Shown: piece by piece, positions 14,151 through 26,823 of the stretch
Numbering within the stretch: position 1 is the first letter of the stretch
Layout of the letters: each line of letters opens with the position of its first letter
Source of the DNA: Pseudomonas sp. R28(2017)
GTDB taxonomy: Bacteria > Pseudomonadota > Gammaproteobacteria > Pseudomonadales > Pseudomonadaceae
Assembly (NCBI RefSeq): GCF_002112505.1
Contig: NZ_NEHW01000002.1
Location: 248,001-312,000, forward strand
DNA length: 64,000 bases
Direction of reading: 5' to 3'
Program-made: the position numbers and the translations under genes
Notes under the pieces: generated by a model
Databases searched by the model: none
Told to the model about the DNA's origin: nothing
The model's input: only the letters and a program-made list of their open reading frames with translations

Positions 14151-16169
14151 ATGTCACGAAACGAGCCCTTCGAAAGCGTGCCCATGGCCAACGATCACCC
14201 GGACCAGGCCATCAGCCTGTCCCAGGCGCTGCTGGCGCCGCGCATCGTGATAGAAGACACCCAACCCGTGCTCGACGCCGGCACGTTCGCCGCCAAGGCC
14301 GTTAGCGGCCAACAGGTTGCGGTCAGCAGCAAGGTCTACAGCGATGGCCACGATCGCCTGGCGGTGATGCTCAACTGGCGCCAGGCCCACAGCCGCCGCT
14401 GGCACTGCGTGCCGATGCAGTCGCCGGGCAACGACCTGTGGCAGGCCGAGTTCACCCCCACCGAAATCGGCCTGCACCTGTTCAGCATCGAGGCCTGGAT
14501 CGACCCGTTCGCCACCTTCTGCCACGACCTGGAGAAGAAGTACCACGCCGGGGTCGAGGTCAAGCTGGAGCTGGAAGAGGGGCGGCTGATGCTCGGCCAG
14601 GGCATCGACCTCAGCGAAGGCGTGCTGCGCGAGGAGATCGCAGCCTTGCAACAGCGCCTGGTTGCGCTCAAGGCCGATGACCAGGTGGCGTTGCTGCTGC
14701 ACCCTGACACCGCGCGGCTGATGGCCGAAGCCGAGCACCGCAGCTACCTGACCCGCAGCCGTGAGTTCCCCCTCGATGTCGACCGGCCGGCCGCGCTGTT
14801 CGCCAGCTGGTACGAGCTGTTCCCACGTTCGATCACCGACAGCCCTGAGCGCCACGGCACCTTCAACGACGTGCACGAGCGCCTGCCGATGATCCGCGAC
14901 ATGGGCTTCGACGTGCTGTACTTCCCGCCGATCCACCCGATCGGCACCCAGCACCGCAAGGGCCGCAACAATGCCTTGCGCGCCGAGCCCGGCGACCCCG
15001 GCAGCCCTTATGCGATCGGCAGCCCCGAGGGTGGCCACGAGGCCATCCACCCGCAACTGGGCACGCGCGAGGACTTCCGCCGCCTGGTCGCCGCCGCCGC
15101 CGAGCACGGCCTTGAGATCGCCCTGGACTTCGCCATCCAGTGCTCCCAGGACCACCCCTGGCTCAAGGAGCACCCTGGCTGGTTCAGCTGGCGCCCCGAC
15201 GGCACCATCCGTTACGCCGAGAACCCGCCGAAAAAGTACCAGGACATCGTCAACGTCGACTTCTACGCTGCCGACGCGGTGCCGAGCCTGTGGCTGGCCC
15301 TGCGTGATGTGGTGGTCGGCTGGGTCGAGGAAGGCGTGAAGACCTTCCGCGTCGACAACCCGCACACCAAGCCGCTGCCGTTCTGGCAATGGCTGATCGC
15401 CAATGTGCGCAGCCAGCACCCCGAGGTGATCTTCCTCGCCGAGGCCTTCACCCGGCCGGCGATGATGGCGCGCCTGGGCAAGGTGGGGTATGCGCAGAGC
15501 TATACCTACTTCACCTGGCGCAACACCAAGCAGGAGCTGCGCGAGTACTTCGAGGAACTCAACCAGCCGCCGTGGCGCGACTGCTACCGGCCGAACTTCT
15601 TCGTCAACACGCCGGACATCAACCCCTATTTCCTGCACACCTCTGGCCGCGCCGGGTTCCTCATCCGCGCCGCGCTGGCGACCATGGGCTCGGGTTTGTG
15701 GGGCATGTATTCAGGCTTCGAACTGTGCGAAGGCACGCCGCTGCCGGGCAAGGAGGAGTACCTGGATTCGGAGAAGTACGAGATCCGCCCGCGCGACTTC
15801 AACCAGCCCGGCAACATCGTCGCCGAGATTGCCCAGCTCAACCGTATCCGCCGGCAGAACCGGGCGTTGCAGACGCACCTGGGCGTGGCATTCTTCAACT
15901 GCTGGAACGACAACATCCTGTACTTCGCCAAACGCACGCCCGAGCGCGACAACTACATCCTGGTAGCGATCAGCCTCGACCCGCATAACGCCCAGGAGGC
16001 CAGTTTCGAGTTGCCGTTGTGGGAGCTGGGGCTGGACGACAACGCCGACACCCAAGGCGAGGACCTGATGAACGGCCACCGCTGGACCTGGCATGGCAAG
16101 ACCCAATGGATGCGTATCGAGCCCTGGCACCAGCCGTTCGGCATCTGGCGCATCGAAAAGGCCCGTTAG
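14151..16169 (+). CDS. glgE: GlgE, alpha-1,4-glucan:maltose-1-phosphate maltosyltransferase
   Basis: 672 residues, GH13 subfamily 3. An N-terminal beta-sandwich (about 20-130) is followed by a catalytic barrel: YFPPIHPIGTQHRKGRNN near 259, the nucleophile in GVKTFRVDNPHTKPLPFW near 393, the acid/base in VIFLAEAFTRPAMM near 424, and YSGFELCEG near 520. It extends linear alpha-glucan using maltose 1-phosphate and releases phosphate. It is first of glgE - treS/mak - glgB, which supplies its substrate and branches its product. The ATG at 14151 follows GAGGGAGCAAGG. Confidence 0.95.
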   Translation: MSRNEPFESVPMANDHPDQAISLSQALLAPRIVIEDTQPVLDAGTFAAKAVSGQQVAVSSKVYSDGHDRLAVMLNWRQAHSRRWHCVPMQSPGNDLWQAEFTPTEIGLHLFSIEAWIDPFATFCHDLEKKYHAGVEVKLELEEGRLMLGQGIDLSEGVLREEIAALQQRLVALKADDQVALLLHPDTARLMAEAEHRSYLTRSREFPLDVDRPAALFASWYELFPRSITDSPERHGTFNDVHERLPMIRDMGFDVLYFPPIHPIGTQHRKGRNNALRAEPGDPGSPYAIGSPEGGHEAIHPQLGTREDFRRLVAAAAEHGLEIALDFAIQCSQDHPWLKEHPGWFSWRPDGTIRYAENPPKKYQDIVNVDFYAADAVPSLWLALRDVVVGWVEEGVKTFRVDNPHTKPLPFWQWLIANVRSQHPEVIFLAEAFTRPAMMARLGKVGYAQSYTYFTWRNTKQELREYFEELNQPPWRDCYRPNFFVNTPDINPYFLHTSGRAGFLIRAALATMGSGLWGMYSGFELCEGTPLPGKEEYLDSEKYEIRPRDFNQPGNIVAEIAQLNRIRRQNRALQTHLGVAFFNCWNDNILYFAKRTPERDNYILVAISLDPHNAQEASFELPLWELGLDDNADTQGEDLMNGHRWTWHGKTQWMRIEPWHQPFGIWRIEKAR

Positions 16170-16186
16170 CACGGCACGCCACATTC

Positions 16187-16288
16187 CCTGTGGGAGCGGG
16201 CCTGTGGGAGCGGGCTTGCCCGCGAACACCGGCAAAGCCGGTGCCATCCACTGCAGTGCCTGCTTCGCGGGCAAGCCCGCTCCCACAA
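16187..16288. repeat. REP inverted pair d, with a partial third copy
   Basis: Opposed REP cores between glgE and treS. The left arm is preceded by a second truncated copy (cctgtgggagcggg twice in direct succession, 16188-16215), suggesting slippage or a nested insertion. It is inside an apparent operon and could separate expression of glgE from treS. Confidence 0.9.
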
Positions 16289-16324
16289 GGATCTCGCCGA
16301 ATCCAGGACAGTAAGGAGTCACCC

Positions 16325-21853
<5,529 letters not shown>

Positions 21854-21868
21854 TGCATCGCCTGTACT

Positions 21869-21962
21869 GGCCTCTTCGCGGGCAAGCCCGCTCCCACAGG
21901 TACCGCACCAACCTTCAGGCGAGTGCTATCTTTGTGGGAGCGGGCTTGCCCGCGAAGAGGCC
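21869..21962. repeat. REP inverted pair e
   Basis: Opposed REP cores with outer arms ggcctcttcgcggg / cccgcgaagaggcc between the convergent glgB and autotransporter-barrel genes. Confidence 0.93.
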
Positions 21963-21970
21963 GTGCCTGG

Positions 21971-23050
21971 CTACCACCGCATCCGCACCCCAAGGCTGCC
22001 AATCAACCCATTGATGTCGTTGCCATCCACGTCGCTGCTGTAATCGGCACTGACAAACAACGCAACCGAAGGTGTCACCCGTGCCACCAGCCCCAAGCCC
22101 AACTCCACCGTGGTCGAGTAGCGCGAGCTGGAGATCTTGTCGACCTGGTCCAGCTTCACTTCGCTGGTGTCGTTGAAGTCATACCAGACGTTGGTCCGCA
22201 CATAGGGCTCGATCGGCATGCCTTTGACCTCGTAGCGCCCGGACAACTTGGCACCGACCCGGCCGCTCCAGCTGGGCTGGCTGTCGAAGGCCTGCAAGGT
22301 CTCTTCCTGCACCTGGTTGCCCGGGAAGAACCGCTGGTTGATCAACTGCGCCTGGGGCTCGATCACCCAGCCACCCCCCAACCCGATCGGGTAACCGCCT
22401 TCCACCGAAAAGGTCATCGCATGGCCGCTGTCATCCAGCCGCTGGCCACTGTCGCCACGGCCCATCACCTCGATACGCGAGCCCATGGCCACGGCATCCA
22501 GGTGCCAGCCTTGCTCATGGGTCATGCTCCAGTACACCCCCAGGCTCTCGCCACTGAGGTTGACCGCATTGCGCTGCTTGTCCCCCAGCAACGGCCGCAC
22601 ACCATTGAAGCTGCTCTGCAGGTTGTTGTGCCCCACGAAGATCCCCGCACGATGCACATTGCCATCGGCGGTTTCACGCACGAACAGGTCCGGGCCGATC
22701 ATCAGTTGCTGGCTGGGCGCTTCCAGCTGCTCTGGCGTGCGTGCGCCAGGCTGCGGCGTGGCGCCAGGGAAGAACTGCGCCCACTGGCCGCCCACCAGGT
22801 CGGGCGCTGCCAGGCTGTGCCGTTCGCCCATCTTCTCGCTGAAGGCACTCAGCGTGCCCAGGTTCAGGCCGCTGGCGCTGACCGGGTCGAGCGACAACGT
22901 CGGCACCGTCGCCTGCTGCAGGTAGCTGGGGGAGATCGGATCTTCCTGCAGTTCGAACGCGAAAGTTTCCACCGGGGTTGCCAGAAGCATCGACGTGGAA
23001 ACCGCGTAGAAAAAATGATCGAAGCGCAAGGGATTCGAGGTTCTTTTCAT
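21971..23050 (-). CDS. Autotransporter beta-barrel domain protein with very short passenger
   Basis: 359 residues from the ATG at 23050, preceded by AGGAGATCC. Residues 1-32 look like a signal peptide ending near ETFAFE. About 60 residues of linker follow, then an outer-membrane autotransporter barrel: alternating strands such as AGIFVGHNNLQSS, GVYWSMTHEQGWHLDAVAMG, YVRTNVWYDF and GLGLVARVTPSVALFVSADYS, with the terminal strand GSLGVRMRW ending in the aromatic residue that BAM recognises. The usual long passenger is missing, so it may be a stand-alone barrel or a degraded autotransporter. No clear partner passenger gene is adjacent. Confidence 0.75.
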   Translation of the reverse strand: MKRTSNPLRFDHFFYAVSTSMLLATPVETFAFELQEDPISPSYLQQATVPTLSLDPVSASGLNLGTLSAFSEKMGERHSLAAPDLVGGQWAQFFPGATPQPGARTPEQLEAPSQQLMIGPDLFVRETADGNVHRAGIFVGHNNLQSSFNGVRPLLGDKQRNAVNLSGESLGVYWSMTHEQGWHLDAVAMGSRIEVMGRGDSGQRLDDSGHAMTFSVEGGYPIGLGGGWVIEPQAQLINQRFFPGNQVQEETLQAFDSQPSWSGRVGAKLSGRYEVKGMPIEPYVRTNVWYDFNDTSEVKLDQVDKISSSRYSTTVELGLGLVARVTPSVALFVSADYSSDVDGNDINGLIGSLGVRMRW

Positions 23051-23369
23051 GGCGGATCTCCTCTGTTTTTTTGTTGTAAAGCCCAAGGACCTGGCCTGTT
23101 GTCACGAGCTGTACGACAAAAACAGAGAGCGACCCAAACCAGCACGCCAGCTTTCGCGAGCGCGCACAAAGGCGCGAGCTAGAGGCCCGGCGCGAGTTTT
23201 TACGTCTAGTGATACTGTTCAGCTAAGGAGAGACCGGCGCTTGCGTCAAGAAAGCGTGAAAGGTCTGTGCAAACTCCGTGGCTGGCATTAACCCTATGAT
23301 TAACCTTGTTAATTTGCCCGGTATAGCGGCGATCGCTATTTCTGTGGCACTGGCTATGCCGAATCATTG
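23051..23369. other. 319-bp gap between the barrel gene and the EEP-family gene
   Basis: Both flanking genes are on the minus strand, so this should hold the promoter of the barrel gene. The 23260-23400 part is AT-richer. A short plus-strand frame from 23278 is hydrophobic but lacks an RBS. I see no certain RNA, repeat or terminator. Confidence 0.4.
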
Positions 23370-24164
23370 TTACAACCGGACTTCCACCGCGAGTGGCAGA
23401 TGGTCGGAAAGGTGCGTCCAAGGTTTGTGCCCCAGAATCTGTGGCGCATGGCTATCGGCGTTGCGCAGGTAGATGCGGTCCAGGCGCAGCAGTGGCAGGC
23501 GCGCCGGGTAGGTCCGGGCGAGCAGGCCATGATGGCGCTCGAAGGCTTCGTGCAGGTCGCGCTGCAGGCGCAGGGTGCGGTTGCCACGCTGCTGCCAGTC
23601 ATTGAAGTCGCCGGCGATGATCACCGGGGCATCGGCGGGCAGTGCGTCGAGCAGCTGGCGCAGCAGTTGCAGTTGCTTCTGCCGGTGGCTCTCCAGCAGC
23701 GACAGGTGCACGCAGATGGCATGCACCTTGTGCTGGCCGGGAACGTCGAGCACGCAGTGCAACAGGCCGCGGCGCTCGGGGCCGGTGATCGAAACGTCGA
23801 GGTTGCGGTGCTCGATGATCGGGTACTTGGACAGCAGCGCATTGCCGTGGTGGCCGTCGGGGTAGACCGCGTTGCGGCCATAGGCAAAGTCGCTCCACAT
23901 GCTGTCGGCGAGGAACTCGTACTGCGAGGTCTGCGGCCAGCCGGGGTAGCGCGCGGCATGGCGATCGTGGCTGCCGAGCACTTCCTGGAGGAAGACGATA
24001 TCGGCCTGGGTGCTGCGCACCGCCTCGCGCAGCTCAGGCAGGATGAAGCGCCGGTTGAAGGCGGTGAAGCCCTTGTGTGTGTTCACGGTCAGCACCCGCA
24101 GCCGCTTCACGGGCGGGGCCTGGCGGGTGCTGGCGAAACCTGCGCTGCCGGCTTCGAGGTTCAC
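23370..24164 (-). CDS. Endonuclease/exonuclease/phosphatase (EEP) family protein
   Basis: 264 residues from a GTG at 24164 with GGAGCGACC in front. EEP signatures: LTVNTHKGF near 25, DIVFLQEVLG near 57, HAICVHLSLLESH near 148, VIIAGDFNDW near 181 and the C-terminal HLSDHLPLAVEV. These carry the metal and catalytic residues of Mg-dependent phosphodiesterases (nuclease or lipid/phosphate hydrolase). The substrate cannot be assigned. It follows glgX on the same strand by 53 bp, so co-transcription with the glg cluster is possible. Confidence 0.8.
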   Translation of the reverse strand: MNLEAGSAGFASTRQAPPVKRLRVLTVNTHKGFTAFNRRFILPELREAVRSTQADIVFLQEVLGSHDRHAARYPGWPQTSQYEFLADSMWSDFAYGRNAVYPDGHHGNALLSKYPIIEHRNLDVSITGPERRGLLHCVLDVPGQHKVHAICVHLSLLESHRQKQLQLLRQLLDALPADAPVIIAGDFNDWQQRGNRTLRLQRDLHEAFERHHGLLARTYPARLPLLRLDRIYLRNADSHAPQILGHKPWTHLSDHLPLAVEVRL

Positions 24165-24217
24165 GGTCGCTCCTCAATGCAACAGATACAGATGGGACAG
24201 GGCGCGCCTGGCCCGGT

Positions 24218-26371
24218 TCACTCTTCCTCGCGCTGCAACACCATCAACAGCAACGACCGCCCTTTGACTTCGAAGCTGCTGTCGAACTGCAGATGCTGCG
24301 GCTTGCGCATCTCCGGCCGGTCGGTGTCGACCAGGCAGCTCCAGTAGTCGCCTTCCGGCACGGTCGGCAGCAGGAACGGCACCATATCATGGTGTGCGTT
24401 GAAGATCAGCAGCATCGTCGCCTCCGAGCCCGGCCGGGCGATGCCGCTGACCTGGGCGCGGCCATCGATCAGCATGCCCAGGCAGCGCCCGTGCGGGTCT
24501 TCCCACTGCTCCACGCTCATCTCGTTGCCATCGGGCGCCAGCCAGGTGACGTCCTTGACCCCGATCGCCTCATTGTAATCGCCCACCAGGAAACGCGAGC
24601 GGCGCAGCACCGGGTAGGCCAGGCGCAGGCGGGTCAGGCGCTTGACGAAAGCCAGCAGTGCCTCGCCGTCCTCGTCCAGGTCCCAGTTGACCCAGCCGAT
24701 CTCGCTGTCCTGGCAGTAGGCGTTGTTGTTGCCGTGCTGGGTGCGGCTGAATTCGTCGCCGGCGACGATCATCGGCGTGCCTTGGGCCAGCAGCAAGGTG
24801 GCGAAGTAGTTGCGCATCTGGCGCATGCGCAGGGCGTTGACCTGTGGGTCGTCGGTGGGGCCTTCCACGCCGCAGTTCCACGACAGGTTGTTGTCAGTGC
24901 CGTCCTGGTTGTTCTCGTCGTTGTCTTCGTTGTGCTTGCTGTTGTACGACACCAGATCGCGCAGGGTGAAACCGTCGTGGGCGGTGATGAAGTTGACCGA
25001 CGAATACGGCCGGCGCCCGCGGTTGTTGAACATGTCGCCGGAGGCGGTCATGCGTGCGGCAAAATCGGCCAGCTGGCCTTCGTCGCCTTTCCAGAAGGCC
25101 CGGGCGGTATCGCGGAAGCGGTCGTTCCATTCGGCCCAGCCTGGCGCGAAGTTGCCCACCTGATAGCCGCCAGGGCCACAGTCCCAAGGCTCGGCGATCA
25201 GTTTCACCTGGCTGAGCATCGGGTCCTGACGGCAGGCGACGAGGAAGCCGTGGCGCTCGCTGTAACCATCGTGGTAGCGGCCGAGGATGGTCGCCAGGTC
25301 GAAGCGGAAGCCGTCGACATGCATCTCGCCCGCCCAGTAGCGCAGCGAGTCGGTGACCAGCTGCAGCACGCACGGGTGGCTGAGGTCGAGGGTGTTGCCG
25401 GTGCCGGAATCGTTGATGTAGTAGCGCTTGTCGTCAGGCATCAGCCGGTAGTATGAGGCGTTGTCGATGCCGCGCATGGACAGCGTCGGGCCACGCTCGT
25501 TGCCTTCGGCAGTGTGGTTGTAGACCACATCGAGGATCACCTCCAGGCCCGCGTCGTGCAGGTGCGCGACCATTTCCTTGAACTCGGCGATCTTGCCGCT
25601 GGCCAGGTAGCGCGGGTGCGGTGCGAAGAAGGCGATGCTGTTGTAGCCCCAGTAGTTGTTCAGGCCCTTGTCCAGCAGGTGCTGGTCGTTGACGAAGGCG
25701 TGGATCGGCAGCAGCTCGATGCTCGACACGCCCAGGTCCTTGATGTGCTTGAGCAGCTCGTCGTTGGCAAGGCCGGCGAAGGTGCCACGCAGTTCTTCCG
25801 GCACCGCCGGATGGAGCATGCTGATGCCGCGGGCGTGGGCTTCGTAGATGATCGTGCGCTCCCAGGGAATCTGCACGCGTTGGTCGCGGCCCCAGGTGAA
25901 GGCCGGGTCGATGACCTTGCATTTGGGCACGAAAGGGGCACTGTCGCGCTCGTCGAACGACAGGTCGCCGTCGGGGTGGCCGATGGTGTAGCCGAACAGT
26001 GCTTCGGACCATTTCAGGCTGCCGACCAGTTGCTTGGCATAGGGGTCGATGAGCAATTTGTTGGGGTTGAAGCGGTGACCGTTTTCCGGCTCGTAAGGGC
26101 CGTACACACGGTAGCCATAGACCAGCCCGGGGTGCGCGTCGGGCAGGTAGCCGTGGTAGATCTCGTCGGTGTACTCGGGCAGTTCGATACGCTCGATTTC
26201 CTGCTCGCCGGTGGAGTCGAACAGGCACAGCTCGACCTTGGTGGCATTGGCCGAAAACAGGGCGAAGTTGACCCCCAGGCCGTCCCAGGTGGCGCCCAGG
26301 GGGAAGGGCATGCCCTCGCGAATGCGCGATGGGGCGACGGAGCGGGTTTTCTTGGGCGTGCGCGGGCTCAT
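24218..26371 (-). CDS. glgX: Glycogen debranching enzyme GlgX
   Basis: 717 residues from the ATG at 26371 (GAGGATAGCC upstream). An N-terminal CBM48 domain (PLGATWDGLGVNFALFSANA) precedes the GH13 isoamylase-type barrel: VDGFRFDLATILGR carries the nucleophile, KLIAEPWDCGPGGYQ the acid/base, and NFITAHDGFTLRDLVSYN the stabilising aspartate. It hydrolyses alpha-1,6 branches of limit dextrins, giving linear maltodextrin for TreY and MalQ. It is at the end of the glgA-treZ-malQ-treY-DUF2934 unit but separated from it by a REP pair, which may lower its expression. Confidence 0.95.
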   Translation of the reverse strand: MSPRTPKKTRSVAPSRIREGMPFPLGATWDGLGVNFALFSANATKVELCLFDSTGEQEIERIELPEYTDEIYHGYLPDAHPGLVYGYRVYGPYEPENGHRFNPNKLLIDPYAKQLVGSLKWSEALFGYTIGHPDGDLSFDERDSAPFVPKCKVIDPAFTWGRDQRVQIPWERTIIYEAHARGISMLHPAVPEELRGTFAGLANDELLKHIKDLGVSSIELLPIHAFVNDQHLLDKGLNNYWGYNSIAFFAPHPRYLASGKIAEFKEMVAHLHDAGLEVILDVVYNHTAEGNERGPTLSMRGIDNASYYRLMPDDKRYYINDSGTGNTLDLSHPCVLQLVTDSLRYWAGEMHVDGFRFDLATILGRYHDGYSERHGFLVACRQDPMLSQVKLIAEPWDCGPGGYQVGNFAPGWAEWNDRFRDTARAFWKGDEGQLADFAARMTASGDMFNNRGRRPYSSVNFITAHDGFTLRDLVSYNSKHNEDNDENNQDGTDNNLSWNCGVEGPTDDPQVNALRMRQMRNYFATLLLAQGTPMIVAGDEFSRTQHGNNNAYCQDSEIGWVNWDLDEDGEALLAFVKRLTRLRLAYPVLRRSRFLVGDYNEAIGVKDVTWLAPDGNEMSVEQWEDPHGRCLGMLIDGRAQVSGIARPGSEATMLLIFNAHHDMVPFLLPTVPEGDYWSCLVDTDRPEMRKPQHLQFDSSFEVKGRSLLLMVLQREEE

Positions 26372-26420
26372 GGCTATCCTCGAGTGGCCGTGGTGTAGGG
26401 GTAATCGCGGGGGACCTGCA

Positions 26421-26517
26421 CCGGCCCCTCGCGGGCTAGCCCGCTCCCACAGGGACTGCACTTGGGTTGAGGTCGGTGCAATCCCTGTGGGAGCGGGCAT
26501 GCCCGCGAAGGGGCCGG
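26421..26517. repeat. REP inverted pair f
   Basis: Opposed REP cores with outer arms ccggcccctcgcggg / cccgcgaaggggccgg between DUF2934 and glgX, two genes on the same strand. Confidence 0.93.
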
Positions 26518-26524
26518 TGAAGGC

Positions 26525-26806
26525 TTACCCAGCAGTCGGCTTTTTTGCTGCCCGAGGTTTCTTGGCAGCAGCCGGTTTGCCCGCAGGCAGGGCCGCGACC
26601 TTAGGCTCTGCAGGTGCCTTAGGCTCAGCCGCTGCCTTGGGCTTGGCCGGTGCCCGCTTGCGCGGTTCGGCCTTGGGCGCCAGCGCCTCGGCTTCGGCGA
26701 GCTTGCGCGCCATGTCCCAATGCCGCTCCTCTTGCCCCTCTGGCTTACCTTCCGACTCCCAGATTTGGTAGGCGAACTCGCGTACTCGTTTTTCTTCGAC
26801 ACTCAT
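26525..26806 (-). CDS. DUF2934 protein with lysine/alanine/proline-rich tail
   Basis: 93 residues from the ATG at 26806 (AGGAG upstream; a GTG one codon earlier is possible). Residues about 3-35 (KRVREFAYQIWESEGKPEGQEERHW in part) match the DUF2934 signature of a short helix pair found next to trehalose/glycogen genes in many bacteria. The rest is a low-complexity K/A/P tail (PKAAAEP, KPRAAKKP) like histone H1-type or DNA/RNA-binding tails. Function is unknown. Position inside the treY cluster suggests a stress role. Confidence 0.8.
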   Translation of the reverse strand: MSVEEKRVREFAYQIWESEGKPEGQEERHWDMARKLAEAEALAPKAEPRKRAPAKPKAAAEPKAPAEPKVAALPAGKPAAAKKPRAAKKPTAG

Positions 26807-26823
26807 CACGACGCTCCTGAATG

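Noticed and set aside
23278..23472. Short hydrophobic plus-strand frame
   Set aside because: No RBS and its second half is antisense to the EEP gene.
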